This document shows positions 23,881 through 36,860 of a DNA stretch of 64,000 nucleotides, piece by piece; the first letter of the stretch is position 1, and every line of letters starts with the position of its first letter. The DNA is taken from assembly GCA_030549495.1 (NCBI GenBank), contig JAUIRK010000828.1:1-64000 (forward strand), in the 5' to 3' direction. The position numbers and the translations under genes were made by a program. The notes beneath the pieces are model-generated. The model saw only the letters and a list, made by a program, of their open reading frames with translations, did no database searches and was not told where the DNA came from. Source of the DNA: Nectonema munidae. Its lineage: Eukaryota > Nematomorpha > Nectonematoida > Nectonematidae.

Positions 23881-26576
23881 TTAGGGTGGTCCAGAAAAAT
23901 GAAATTTTGAATTTCTTTTCTCCATATAGTCAAAATAGTTTACTTTTGATGAAAAACACTGTATATAAAGTTTGAAGCAAATCAATGAACAATTAGAGGT
24001 GGCTCAACTAGTGTTAATATTTAGATGATGAAATATTACGTCATTTTTCATCTATCTACATTCTACATCATATTTATTGATTATGTTACATTTTCTTTGA
24101 AGCAATTCTTCACTTTTGTGCTAATAATTTGCATTTCATCATATATTGCTCAATTTTAAAGAACAAAATATTCTCTTCATTTTTTTGTATTGTTTGTTGT
24201 TTTAATGCCAAAAAAGCGTGGTTTTTATCTTATTGAAGAAACCTCTGCAGTAATTCTTGGAGCTAAACTTCCCAGTATAGAGCAAGTGTTGAATGTTACA
24301 TCATCGTGTAACATTAAACAAAAGTATTGGTGAAAGTGCATCTATTGTAACTAATGAAATAGAAGCTTACTGGGAAAAAGCAAGACTTCATTTTCAAAGA
24401 AATGAAATTCAAGAAAAAGTGAAGAAATTGTTTAATCAATGGAAATTTTTAAAGAAAAACAAAAAAAGAAAATGAAAACAAGAAATAAAAGAAAAAACTT
24501 TATATTTGAAATGAAAAATCTGTTTGATGTGGCTCACACCGATTCAATGTCTTTAATTTGTATTCAAGAAGATATCGAATTTTTGAAAGCGAAGCGAAAA
24601 TCAGGACGCCGCGACACAATGGGTGCATTAGACTTTAAATTAAAAAACAAAGAAAAAAAATCAAAAGAGCGTGAAGAAAAGCTGGAAAAGCGCAGACAAA
24701 AACATTTTGGTGAAAAATCTACTTTCCAGTTTCAGCATAGAGATTCTTCGCTTTCTGCAAGGTCGCGTAAAAACTCATTGTCTTTCCAACAGTCAGATCA
24801 ACAAGAGAATGCAACTCCGCAAGGAAAACGTTTTCGACCTAGCAATGTCTGGACTCAAGAGCTTACAGCTGCCTTAGATCGCACTGGAATAACAGATCGT
24901 AATGCTTTGTTTGTGGTAGCTGAAACTGTTAGAAGTCTTGGACAAGATCCTAGCAAGCTCAATCAGCCGTTCCAGCGTAAAACGATATAGAGAAAAACAC
25001 CGTAAAGAACAATGGACAAACTTAAAAAACATATTTAAAGCGGAAGGCAAAACCTGCATTGTGCATTGGGATGGCAAATTAATACCATCTCTTATTTGCT
25101 CAACAACATCCATAGAGCGCCTTTCAGTCTCAATAACAGCTGTTTCTACTGGAGAAACACAACTTCTAGGAGTACCAAAACTTGCTTCGAAAACAGGCAC
25201 GAATCAAGCTGCAGCATTTTATAAACTTTTACAAGAATCGTGTTTAGAAGAAAAATTGCAGGTTTTTCCTTTGATACAACTGCATCAAATATTGGACGTT
25301 TATCAGGAGCATGTACTCTTCTAGAAGAAAGACTTTCTCGCAATGTACTTAATTTAGCTTTTCGCCATCACATTTACGAATTAGTTTTTGGTGCTGTATT
25401 TTCTACATGTTCTGAAGCTACTGCTTGTTCCAATGTTCAACTTTTCAACGATTTAAGAAAAAATGGAGTTCATTTGACAAGTCTAACTGCAAAAGATTTA
25501 AAATAGCTCCAACCTTACAAAGATCGTGCTATAAAGTTTGCAAAATCTAAGCTGGCATAAGGAAATTATAGAGACGATTACAGCGAATTCTTGGAACTTG
25601 CGATTATTTGCCTTGGCGGGAATTTAGAAAATTTTAAATTTTGGATGTTCCGAAAACAATTCAAAGATCTCACTCAACTTGAAGAATTATGTGTTTATGA
25701 TGTAAGCATTTTTCTATTTCAATTTATTTGGAAGCTTGGTCTTCTGCTTCTGATGCCGCAGTTGCTCCGCGAACAGATTTAGAATTTCTGAAAAAACTAA
25801 ACTTATATCATAATGAGTGTGTTGGAAAAGCGGCAAAAGACAAACTGCATCAACATTTGTGGTATGTGTCAGAAGAGCTTTTGGCATTTTCTTTGTTTGA
25901 TGAATTTGTTTCAACAAAGACAAAAAGAGCTATAGTGAAAGTCATGATTTCTACGAAAAAGAATGAAAGCGAGAAGAAAAATGATAAAATCAAAGATCCC
26001 CTAAAAGGGTTGAACTGAAAAGTTCCGTAATTCCACCACTTGAATTTTTCGCAACTCACAAGTCATTAAATTTTTTCAAACACCTTGAAATTAAAACTGA
26101 TTTTTTAAATGAAGATCCAGAAAACTGGAAATAAAATTCATCATATAAAGATGGTTTAAAAAAAATTAAAAATCTTCCAGTAATTAACGATGTTGCAGAG
26201 AGGGTAGTCAAACTTATTGAAGAGAAACGGCCGTTACACTACAAAAGAAGAACACCTACAATTTGTTCTAGGTGTTGTTCGCAACAACGTAAGATATTTC
26301 CTACATCGTCAAAATCTTTGATAGCATCTGGACCACAATGAGTGCCTGGCAAGCATGATACCTCCGTCTATGAGCGAATAATACCCAGTAGTTGAATACT
26401 CCTGGGAGGGGGATCCAGAAGCCCGCTACCCAATGTTCTTGAGCCACCTCTAAACAGTATTTGTCAAGCTTCAAATTTTGCACACATCTGTTTCATATCA
26501 AAAGGAAACAGAATCACACCAGGCGCAAAAAAAATCTAAATTTCATTTTACTCCTATATGCAGTGGACCACCCTAA
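23881..26576 (+). mobile_element. Complete DNA transposon, 2,696 bp
   Basis: Both ends carry TTAGGGTGGTCCA as an exact inverted repeat (23881-23893 and 26564-26576). A further shared block, TTAGAGGTGGCTCAA, occurs inverted about 125 bp inside each end (near 23993 and 26445). The palindromic 6-mer TGCGCA flanks it at 23875-23880 and 26577-26582 and is the likely target duplication. It carries one frameshifted transposase gene (24205-26030). The protein type resembles the hAT-like remnant at 10.6-11.9 kb, though a 6-bp duplication is not the hAT size. Confidence 0.85.
24205..26030 (+). pseudogene. Transposase of the 2.7-kb element, frameshifted
   Basis: Pieces in order: MPKKRGFYLIEE (ATG 24205) and AKLPSIEQVL; then HHRVTLNKSIGESASIV; FEMKNLFDVAHTD; GRRDTMGALDFKL; CIVHWDGKLIP (first acid); FSFDTTASNIGR (second acid); LAFRHHIYELVFGAVF; DDYSEFLELAI; and LHQHLWYVSEELLAFSLFD near the end. 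The D ... DTTASN ... HHIYEL arrangement fits an RNase-H-fold transposase, and I recall close relatives as abundant unnamed arthropod proteins. Lesions: frameshifts near 24295, 24460, 24980 and 25250, a TAG at 25504-25506, and a missing piece around 25620. About 600 residues if intact. Confidence 0.75.
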
Positions 26577-26633
26577 TGCGCATGCTTTATGTCCAGTTTT
26601 AGCGAATCCTCTGTATGCTTATTGCATATAAAG

Positions 26634-26780
26634 GGCGTGAGTATGGTTGGTTAGATGCTGGATTCGATAACTCAAGGTCTTGGGTTCGATCCCGCATCAA
26701 GCCTGCTTTCCTCATAGTTCGATACAAGCGGCGCAATTGTGCCTTCTCCGTGAAAACACCCTATGGTACCTTTACCTTTA
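26634..26780 (+). repeat. SINE-A, full copy
   Basis: GGCGTGAGTATGGTTGGTTAG, B box GGTTCGATCCC, body CAAGCGGCGCAATTGTGCC, end GGTACCTTTACCTTTA. It begins 52 bp after the 2.7-kb transposon. Confidence 0.85.
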
Positions 26781-27529
26781 TATTTATCGTAAAAGCATGT
26801 GTGTGTCTGTATACTTTATGAAGGAAAAACTCGTAACAATTTAATGTAGGAAAAAAGTAGTTCCGTTCTATATTAAATTTATTTATTTTACAAAAAAAAA
26901 AGATTATCCAGGAATTCAATAACTTATCCTTTATAATATAGTAAATATAAATATATTATTTTTAAAATGATTTGATATTTTTTGCGTTGTGTTTTTGGAA
27001 AAGAAGTTAGAAATGTCGAATTTTTTCCAATTTTACTTCTTATCCTTAGCACATTATACTTACAATAACTCTACAGTTTGGCGAAGTGGTCAGTTTTTTA
27101 TAAAAGAAGAAAAAGTTTTGCACAGGCATTGAATGAATAGAAAATTTTAAATTTAAATCATCGAAAGTTGTGAAAAATAATTTAAAATTCAAGAAATATA
27201 AAAATCAAAAATGTATACTTGTTTTTGTCAAGAAGATCATATAATATTTCAGACTAAAAGGAAGTCTTGCTTTTTCAATTTTTAGTAAAAATTATCATTT
27301 GAAAATATGTTAAATTAAATATGTTCAATAAACTTTATATTGTTTTCTTTATCATCTAAAATTGTCTTAGGTACTAAAATGTTCATTTCATTGAAAAACG
27401 CACATTTTTTCAATAAATTATAACGTCGTTTACAGCGTTTTGCATTTATCTTTTCAGTGAGCCCTAGTGTTCACGTTGATAACCATTGGTCTAGATTTGA
27501 GAAGATATACCAAAACACTGTGGCTTCTT

Positions 27530-27580
27530 TGTCCATAGTTGAACTCAAACCGTACAATTGTGCCTTTTCGATGAAGAAGA
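27530..27580 (+). repeat. SINE-A tail fragment
   Basis: CATAGTTGAACTCAAACCG then CAATTGTGCCTTTTCGATG matches only the 3' half of SINE-A. Confidence 0.4.
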
Positions 27581-28038
27581 GCTCTAATTTACGCGTTTAA
27601 ATTCTCTGAAATTTTAATACACTCAACATTGAAGATATCATGAAAAGTTATTTGGAATTTAAAACTTTTAATTAGGAAATAAGAAAATTTATTAAAATAA
27701 AAATATATTAACAAAACAAAAATTAAAATAACACAAGTTTCTTCAAAGATCCTTGACATCTTTGCCATGTTCATCTTTTTTTCAAAACTTAAATAAGTGT
27801 AAACAAAATGAAATAAAGGTAAGCAGATAAAAGTCTACAAAACTGCCAAAAGATGTGACTTATTAAATTTTTTAAAGCTAAATTAAATTTTTTTTTAAAA
27901 CGAATAGATATATATATATATAGTAATGATTAATTAATTATATTATTGGAGAAAGGTAATTACGTAAAATAGATTATGAGTTGAAGTAAACCTTAGCTAT
28001 GAAGATTGTGCATCAAATTTCGAAGATATACCTTGTAA

Positions 28039-28183
28039 GGTAAAGGTACCATAGGGTATTTTCACCGAGAAGGCACAATTGCGCCGCTGGTATCGAATTA
28101 TGAGCAAAGCAGGCTTGATGCGGAATCGAACCCAAGAGCTTGAGTTATCGAATCCAGCATCTAACCAACCCTACTCACGCCCC
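28039..28183 (-). repeat. SINE-A, full copy
   Basis: Reverse complement: GTAAAGGTACC, GGCACAATTGCGCCGC, GGAATCGAACCCAAGAGC, CTACTCACGCCCC. Confidence 0.85.
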
Positions 28184-28483
28184 TATTGTAGATTTTAGAT
28201 ATAACAACAAATTAATACAGGAATCTTTTTCGAAAATATATTTAGACTATCTCATTTCTCTTTTTAAATCTTTAATCTTTTTAAAACTTTAAAAGCAAAG
28301 CTATTTTTTATTAGTATATATTAGCGCATTTTTTTCTCTAAAAACTTCAGAAAATTTTGTTTTTTAACACTAATTTTGTTAAAATATTCAACTACTTTAA
28401 ACTGAATATTTTCTTATTGCATAATAATAAATAAATTCTTCACCATCATCATCACTATTAAAAGTCGTAATTCTTACGTTCTA

Positions 28484-28512
28484 TCATCCTTCAATAGCAC
28501 GCGGTTGTTTAT
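28484..28512 (-). CDS. Micro-exon gene, exon 9 (stop exon, tentative)
   Basis: Acceptor CGCTTTTCTAG before 28512, then two bases completing a codon, then KQPRAIEG and TGA TAG (28484-28486 and on). It accepts phase 1, the phase left by the exon at 31709. This is the least certain member of the chain; another stop exon could exist. The ATGATG(GTG) tract and AATAAG follow downstream. Confidence 0.35.
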
Positions 28513-28949
28513 CTAGAAAAGCGAAAAAGAAATTTTTAAGTAAATAAGCTGTTCTTGCAGTAAAAATGGATAATGGTAAATTGAAACCCCCATATGTGGT
28601 GAATACAGCAAATATTAGCTTTATTCCAAAGATCTGAGGAAGGGCTTTTACATACGATGTCCCAATAAAAGAAACGCTTAATTTACACAAGTGCAACTTA
28701 GGCTTGTCCGACACATATGTGGTCCAATAAGTTTTTTATGGTTAATTTTTATGGGTCTTAAGATGTGTGTATGGTCTCTAATAACTAGTAGGTGTCTGAT
28801 TCTATAAAGTAGTATTATAAACTCATAATATTATATTTTTAGAAACTAAAGTTGTATTAATGATTTAAAAAAATTTGGTTTTAGTAAACACGATTTTGTT
28901 GAAATGATGAATTTATATCGAAAAAATTGTAAATTATCTTGAAGAAAAA

Positions 28950-29443
28950 TAAGATATTGTATCTGATTTTCTCGAATTAGGAGATGCATTTGACTATGCT
29001 GCTCATAATTAAATCCTTGAAAAGCTTAGAATTTATGCATTTTTCTATTTCCTATCAATTTTCTAATAGAACTCAAATGGTCTTTATAACAACTTTAAGT
29101 TCCATGAATCTAAAGTCTCTTCTGAGAAGCTCGGAAATACCAATTTTTTACTTTTAAGTATTTACAAATGGCGTCTTTACCTATAACAAAAATATGGATA
29201 TCCTTTTGTTCGTTAATGACATTTCAACAAACGTCCCTTTTCATTGAGGTTTGGATGTTTGATCGGCAAAAAATATTTTAAAATATTGATTTAGATAAAG
29301 TCTACTTCAAAGAATTGATTTATGAATATTATAAAGAAAAAATGTATCATTTTATCACTTTGAAACGTAGTTTTGACTTTTTTCAAATATAATATCCAAG
29401 ATGTGTGTCATTTTAATTTCTTAGGCCTCATCATAGATCAGTG
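28950..29443 (+). pseudogene. Non-LTR retrotransposon, reverse-transcriptase fragment
   Basis: The plus strand reads, with frame changes, VSDFLELGDAFDYAAHN and LEKLRIY (RT motif with the A-box Asp replaced region), SIFSNRTQMVFI, LLFVNDIST, and FNFLGLIIDQ. These match the palm of Jockey/CR1-like RTs (DLxKAFDxVxH ... LLFxxYINDI ... LGVxxD). The catalytic FADD is degraded to MFDRQKIF. A small intronless fossil within the intron of the micro-exon gene. Confidence 0.6.
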
Positions 29444-30636
29444 TTTCCCAAACTTTGTTATCTTCATGTTCGTGTTTATCTTCAATGACTTTATCACTTA
29501 TTTTATAGTTTATGTTTTCATTGTTATTTTAAACTACTATTAATATTTGAAAAAGATTAGAATATTCTGTGGAGATTAAAAAGCGTAATTCTCAAATAAT
29601 CTCTGAAGTTATGTATGTATTAAAAAAATTATCTAGAGAAGCATAAAATTTTTATTCAAGCAATGGCCGCTTACATGTGTAGGTTGGTTCGAAACTGGAT
29701 GAAAAGAGTAAAAGGTTTAACTCTCCACATCTTTATTTTTAGTTAAGATGATATATTTGAAATTTCAATTCATAACTAGTTTCGGCACGAAAAAACTCTT
29801 TAAGTAAATACTTTTAGTTTAACTTTTTTTCAAATTTAACTAAATTTGTCGTAACCTTAAAAGATTTATATTTAGTTCTAAATATGAAAATTAAACTAAG
29901 AATATTCCTGCTAGAAGTAACGCTTTTCCAGACAATGGAATGCAGGGAGAAAAAGAACTACTATTTATTCAGCTATTTTAAAATTAAAAAAATTCGCGTT
30001 TAAATATGTATATACTTGCAAATATGATTCACTATCTCATTTTTGGTAAAAAAAATTTCCTCTAACTTTACCATAAAAAAACTGTTATTCTTTCCCGAAA
30101 AACATTCCACTAAATTTCATTTGAGTTACATTTTTTTATGCTAATGTTCATATATATATATATATAACCAATGGGATTTCTTTATTTTTCACTTCACTTT
30201 GTTTATATATTTTCACCGTTTGTTTAAATCTTTTTATATCTTTCTTTGTTGTGCTTTAGTGTGTACCGGATTTGTAAATAAACGTCTTCTTCTTCTTACG
30301 ATCAAAATAGCGTTAAAAGACTACTTAAACCACGGGTTTCTCAGACTTTTCTATTTCCTGGGACACTTAAAGTTTTACAAAATTTAAATGCCACATTGCT
30401 ATATAAATAAATACTATTTATGATACCTTCATTTATTTAACAGCAATCTTGATTTTCTCGTATAAAAAACAAACATCATAAAACGTTGAGTATAATTTAG
30501 ATATCAAATTTTAAAATTGCATAAATCCAAAAAGTTCTTTCCTAATAAAAAATAATACTTACAATGTACATTAATTGTCAATTGCGAATTTTTTTTGTAA
30601 TATGTAAGTTGTAGATCAATTTTGAGAATAAAATTT

Positions 30637-30772
30637 GCAGATGGCCTCGTGGTGGGAACGTATGGTCTCGATCCAGATGGTCTGGGTTCGAACCCCGATC
30701 GTGACTATCCCTACTATCTGCCCAGTTATGAAAGATTATTCGTCCCTTGGGTGCGATACCGACAACTAAAAA
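30637..30772 (+). repeat. SINE-B, full copy
   Basis: GCAGATGGCCTCGTGGTGGG, B box GGGTTCGAACCCCGATCG, CAGTTATGAAAGATTATTCG, GGGTGCGATACCGACAAC, then an A-rich tail. Closely matches 18822-18951. Confidence 0.8.
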
Positions 30773-31708
30773 AAGTAACTTTTTTCTAAATGATTATTGT
30801 TTTATTGTGATATACGCTGTATTAATGTGTTATTTTTAAATGTACACTATTTTTAAATGAATAGAACAAATAACTAACTGAATTTCTTGCTTTCTCAAAT
30901 TATCTTTAACATTTTTTAATCCAATAGTTAGTGTCTTATGTATCAAAAATTGATGAGTCGCATTAGATTCTATTTAATTTGATTCTATTTAATTGTTTGC
31001 AATTAAAAATATCTTAGTTTTAATAAATTTATCAATTTTTGTATTTGTTTTTCTAATATTTTAGAATTTATTTAGTTCACAAATCGATATTATTTTCTAA
31101 AATTATTTTTAGTATACGTTATTTCTGTTAGGAATAAATGTTTCTTAGTCAACTGCTGATTCAAAAAGTTGCGCACAATTTTTGTCTCCTGAAGAGTAAT
31201 TTAAACTTTTTTCGAGAATACAGATTTGATAAAATCCATTCTTATATATTCATATTCGGACAAAAAATGAGAGCAACCTCTTTGCACTGTAAAATTATAT
31301 TCTTTATTTTTCGTTAAGTTACAAAACCGAGAAATGAAGATTTTATCGTATTCAGTATATAAAAACTTTGATTTAGGATGATAATAAGTGGCGTAGATCA
31401 TTGCGATGAAACACATCTCACTTTTTGCAAAGCTTCAGTCAAGTAGTGCACACATTTTATTAATTTTCGTTTAGCTTCTTTTTTTTGGACAAAAGTAATT
31501 ATATTTTAACAGCGTATTTTTTGACGGTAGCAAAAATATATATCAACAAAATTTTTCCACCACGTAAAATTCGGAAATTTCCCGAATTTTCCGCTATCAG
31601 CAGATGTCGATGTCACAATGGATAATTGAAGGTGCACAACTACAACTACGCTATATTTTGGGTATGTTTCGAAAATTAATTCCCTTTGATACAAAATTAG
31701 AAACTTAC

Positions 31709-31729
31709 TGTTATCATAAACCAGGTATC
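31709..31729 (-). CDS. Micro-exon gene, exon 8 (21 nt)
   Basis: TTTTTTTCTAG acceptor before 31729 and a perfect GTAAGT donor after 31709. Between them are 21 nt encoding (G)YLVYDN with one base left, phase 1 to phase 1. The splice signals are among the best in the region. Confidence 0.55.
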
Positions 31730-34287
31730 CTAGAAAAAAATTGAATGCAAGGATTTAAAATCAATTGAAATAAGAGGTAATTGGATCAACCAAAAAATTA
31801 TTATAGCATAAAGTGTATTTGTTTAAGTAAAGTGCAAAACGTATAATCATTGAAAAGATTTGAAATTTTACTTATTTTCGGAGTTGCTAAAATGTTAAAT
31901 AAAAAAGCCGCGTTAAAATAGATTTTTCATTTATTTTGATTTAATAAAATAAAAGGATTTACTTGAATCTAAAAAGAAAATGTAAAGAGATTAAAAATAT
32001 GAAAAAAGGCAAATTTATACATAAAATGAATCAAAATTTCGAATCACAAATGGAAAGTTTCCTTGTAATTATTGCCAAGTATACGGCTTCAGAAGAAAAG
32101 TGTCATTTATGGGTGATGGATTGGCAATTGACAAAGTGTAGATGACAATTTGCGTACTGTCAATCATAATTATATTGTATAAATAATTATTGAATGCGTT
32201 AAAAAAATTTTCATTGATTTTTCAAACACACAGTGTATCCTCACAGGCATACTCATGTGAACAAAATGCAATATTGTCAATTTTCCTTTAATCAATAAAC
32301 GGCGTAATCTTATAAAATCTATTTGGTTTTTTTTGATTTTTTTAAAAGATTTTACAGATCAATTGCTCAGAATAATGGGAAAATCTATTTTATACATAGT
32401 TAATAAAAATCATAAAAAATTTCTTAAACTAAAAGATGAAAAGATTAGAACATTAAAGCAATAGATTTTTAATTAATATAAAATTTCAAAAATTAAATTT
32501 TGGATTTGAATATATGAATTTTTCCATTAAAGTCAAAAGTGTACTTATTTTTGTAAAAATGAAGACTCAGTTCGTCAAATTTTTACAAAAAGTGAAAAGT
32601 TTTTCTCTATAGAGTCAGTCAAAAAGTAAGACTTTTTATGTTAAAAATTTGTTTCTTATGATTGAACACTCTTATATTTCGAATAATAAAAATGTTCTCC
32701 AGCACATATATTCTTACAAATTTTATACATATATAACAGAGACACCTCTCTATTTTGAACACTTTTTAAGACTGCTGTGTCAAACTCAAATCACTGACGG
32801 ATCGGATTTCTATCCGAAAAATCACATATTCTATTTCGGTTAAAAACCTAACGGTTGAAAAGACTCACATGATCAAAATTAAATTCAAAAATAACTGAAA
32901 GAATTAAATTATATAAAAAGCATAAAAAAGTTTAATTGAAGTTTTTATTCTTAATTTTTCTTTTTCAATTTCGAGAAAATTAACATTTTTGCGTTTAACA
33001 ATTTCACCCAAAAGAGGATTAGCAGAAAAACTGTCACTATGATGAGTTTTAGTCTTGTTCTGTTGACATTCATCAAGTTACAAAGAAAAATTTGCCTACA
33101 AAGATAAGTCATGGTAAACTTGCATTGATTTTTGAAGCAGATGAAATTATTTATTGATATTCATAGATAAAATATTGATAAAAATTAATCAACTATGCTG
33201 TAAGAAATTCACTTTTCACCACAAGGTCACATTTTAAGTCGAGAATTTCTAGCTGAAATCTTATGCTAATTCTGAAACCATTGACTGCACAAGAAAATTA
33301 AAAATGGAAAATATCATTGAATACACTCCGAAAGTCGCATCCATCCCATGGACCGTATTTACATAAGTTTACAAAAAAGTCGACACATTCAAAAATTATT
33401 CACGGTTTGTATCTGTACTAGAAGAATTGCCCATCCTACTGGTAAAAATGAAGATTCGAATCTCGCAAAGCAAATTTTGATTCTCTTATCTTTTTATAAT
33501 GAAAACTTAAAGCATTTTTTAGAAAAATCAAAAGAATTTATTTTATTTGTTGATTCAGAATTAATGATTAAATCTTTACATTTACCTTTAAAAGTAGCAA
33601 AATTTTTAGAACTAAAATTTTAAATTTAATTGTTAGCTTTTAATTTTTTTTAAAAAGTATATTTTTAGAATATTTTTTTTTTAATTAAATTATTAAATCT
33701 TCAACTAAATTACATTCTTTGGACTGTTTAATAAAAACATTCTCTAATATATAGAAAAGAATAAAAAAATTCCATTAAATCACAAGACCTGCTTTTTCTA
33801 TGAATAAAAATTTTCCTTGAGATGATTGACAAAGCTGTAGGAGTAAGAACGTCATCAATACCGGTATGATTGACAACTTTCCAAGTACAGATGACGATTT
33901 TTTTGTCAATGCTCATATGGCAATTAGAATTTGTACCGGTAAGGGTTAGAAATGATTCATAATTATAATTATTAAATTTTTATCAATTCTTTTCTAATAG
34001 AATCAATAAAATTTTTAAGCTTCAGAAATATATGATATATATATAAAAAATAAATTTAAATATTTTACCATAATTAATCCCTCTGTTTGCAATACCTTAA
34101 AAGAAAAGATGTTAAGACATTTTTTGCGATATTGTATGTTGCATATTGTATATATATATATATATATTCTATTAAATGTATATAAAAATGTATTGTATGT
34201 AATAAATATGTATTGGACTCCTGTTTAAACAAGTAATTAAACTCATCATTTAAATTCAAATAAAATTTTTAAAAAAATTTTTTGAGT

Positions 34288-34298
34288 GGGGGGGGGGG
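34288..34298 (+). repeat. Poly-G run, 11 bases
   Basis: Eleven G in AT-rich intron. Confidence 0.9.
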
Positions 34299-35636
34299 AT
34301 AACCCATAAGTACCAGGTAGGAATAAAAGAGGTCTAAATTCACCGTATTTGACAAAAAATCCTTATAAATAGTGCTCCTTAGATGCATATAAAATTTTAC
34401 ATACGCAGCTCTATGAATGGGTCCTTTCCGACTCATGTCGTCTACTCTTTGAAGCTCTTTATTAAAGCAAAACAACGTTAAAATGTTTTAAAAAGCAGTT
34501 TATATCGTTTTTGGATAATTTTGCATAGAAACAACATTTTAACATTTTTTGCAAAATCTTGACGATTTTTTATATGATTTTTTTCACTAAAAAATTTTCA
34601 AAAACTTGTAAACAATTTAACTTAGATACTTAGACAAAATTTGTAAGCAAAAATCTTGGCTGATCTTTGTCTTTTTTGCTAAAGGGGGTTTTGAAGATAA
34701 TTTTTTGCAGATTTTTTAGATTTTTAGTCAAGACCTATAAATGACTTTTTATTTTATTTATATTCTCTGACGTCAGAGACTATATTGTTGATGAATAAAC
34801 ATTCTGTGTGTTTTGAATAATCTTTAAATTCTATATTAGAATGAAAAAAGAACTTAGATACATTCAAAAGTGAAACATGAAATCCCCAAAGGAAATTCGT
34901 TGTGAAACATAGAGAAGGAATGCAGAATGATTTCCTATACTAAAAATGATAAAACATCTCTTTTACGTTTTTTAAAAAACATTCTAAAATAAATATTTAT
35001 AATGCTTTTCAAAAACTTGGTTCAAGACATTTCGTACCCGAGACATTTCCTAAGTAGTTTTGGATGTTTCATGCCCCGTTTTGTTTAAACTTTTGGGTCT
35101 TAAATGACCTGGGTCTAAAACTTTGTAATTACATAATAGTCCTTTTTTAGGAGCATCGGAGTTAAAACTCTTAAGTTTAAAACTTAAAAAAAATTAATTT
35201 TAGTTTATATCAAATACAAATTACAACAAAAATATATTTATTTGAAATAGGACTAGTTGCTATTCAAATTTAAAATTATAAATTTGTGATTTTTGTTATG
35301 GATAATTTTCTTCTTCCCAAATTAGTCCTATAGCTTGTTTTTTCTTCCAATTATATTTTTTCGCATACTATTTAAGTGAACAAGATTTCTTCTGATTGAT
35401 GAAAAATAGTTGATATTAAATATCAAAATTAATAATAATTCGCTGATGTATATGGAAAAAAATAGTTAAACGCGATTACTTCTTTTCAAGCGGTTTCAAT
35501 GACTTTTATTAGTTAAGATATTTATGAAAGTTGTATTTAAAATTTTAAAAATGAATGTGTGCTGGAAAAAAATTGCATCTATTTGTATGCATATAAAATA
35601 TTTTTCTAGAATAAGTTTTATAAAATTTAAAGATAC

Positions 35637-35642
35637 CTCCAT
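35637..35642 (-). CDS. Micro-exon gene, possible exon 7 (6 nt)
   Basis: TTTTCTTTTTAG | ATGGAG | GTATCT: six bases between a strong acceptor and a weak donor. In phase 1 it would add Asp-Gly. Six-base exons exist in micro-exon genes, but chance is a serious alternative. Confidence 0.2.
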
Positions 35643-36284
35643 CTAAAAAGAAAATATATTTAAATAATTGGAATTAGTAAGTATAAGCAAGTTTATTATA
35701 TATATAAAGTTTTGAGAAATAAAGTTAGAGAGGTAAAAGAAAAAAATATATATATATTGGTGCACAAATTATAAAGTTTCTTTTGAGTTTCTGATCCCAC
35801 AGGAAGATGGTTTTCATTTGGTTAATTAGAATTAATAGGTATTGATTGAAAAAATCATATTAAATTAAATATTCCAGGATCTCTGTTAAATTTATCAAGA
35901 TTCATTATTAATCTATTTAAGGATGAATGGACAAGCTGATTAAGCTTAAAACTACAAAAGTTATCCGGAAAATACATAGATATAATCCGTTATATATATA
36001 TTGTTTTTTAAGGAAATGTCTTATTCATAAGTTTTCATACACATATGTTTCGTATTTGAAAAACGAGGAAAAGGTGAAATCTGTACAAAGATTAAGAATA
36101 TTTCATTATATTAAATTTATGTAAAAAAATTCAGAAGACACAAATCAGCATTAGTTCGTTTGACAAATTTATCATATAACAAAGATAATATAAAAATTTT
36201 GAAAATGAACAAAGATATTAAATTTGGCAAAAAGTCGAAAAAATTTCAACTTTAAATCAAAATACTAAAATGGCTTCGTTTATA

Positions 36285-36405
36285 GTTATTGTTACTTTGA
36301 ACAATAAATTTTTTTTTCACTTTTCTTTAAATTAAAATTTTTTCATCTTTTCTTTATTGTTACTCAAAGAAAATTTCGTTACTTTATCGTTAATATTTTG
36401 GAAGT
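36285..36405 (-). repeat. AACGATAA-type repeat, second copy
   Basis: On the minus strand AACGATAAAGTAACG and TTGTTCAAAGTAAC match the ends of the insert at 18427-19151. Confidence 0.4.
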
Positions 36406-36639
36406 TGATAAAAAAAGATAAAATAGTTTTTATTTGGTATTATGAGATTTTCACAAGCGATTCGTTCGCCAGATAAGTTTGGCGCTCGTGTGGATGTGAA
36501 TTGGAGAAGCTTTTGAAAATAGAACCCTGAAAGTAACTCTTCCAACTATACTAAATAGTAAATACAAGCTCGGTACTTTAATTTTAAAAATTCGATTCCT
36601 TCACATAATTTTAAGTCATGCTCACTTTTAGATCGAAAA

Positions 36640-36860
36640 ATAAATTTTTGTGTGCGCTCAATGACCTCGTGACGGGTTTCAGACGATGTTGGCAAATGTT
36701 TTTAAAGGATTTTGCTCAAAAAGTTAGCCTTGTTGGAGTTTGAGAACTTCTTGATCTGCCACAGGTGTCCTAAGAAGGTCATTAGCAAGTCTGAATTTGC
36801 CTTCTTGTGGTTCGTGGTCAGCAACCAATCAAATCAGTGAATTAAACATCTTTAAAAGAA
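36640..36860. other. Less AT-rich patch, unexplained
   Basis: Higher GC than the surrounding intron (CTCGTGACGGGTTTCAGACG, CAGGTGTCCTAAGAAGG). The minus strand reads GHLWQIKKFSNSNKANF, but I recognise nothing. It could be a decayed transposon gene. Confidence 0.25.

Noticed and set aside
29166-29180. 15-nt candidate micro-exon on the minus strand (TTGTTATAG | 15 nt | GTAAAT), phase 1
   Set aside because: It lies inside the non-LTR RT fragment 28950-29443, in the part that corresponds to the GVPQGS-LLFVND region, so the match to splice signals is chance.
29200-29443. Intact catalytic FADD in the 29-kb RT fragment
   Set aside because: The expected position reads MFDRQKIF, so the motif is lost; this copy is dead.
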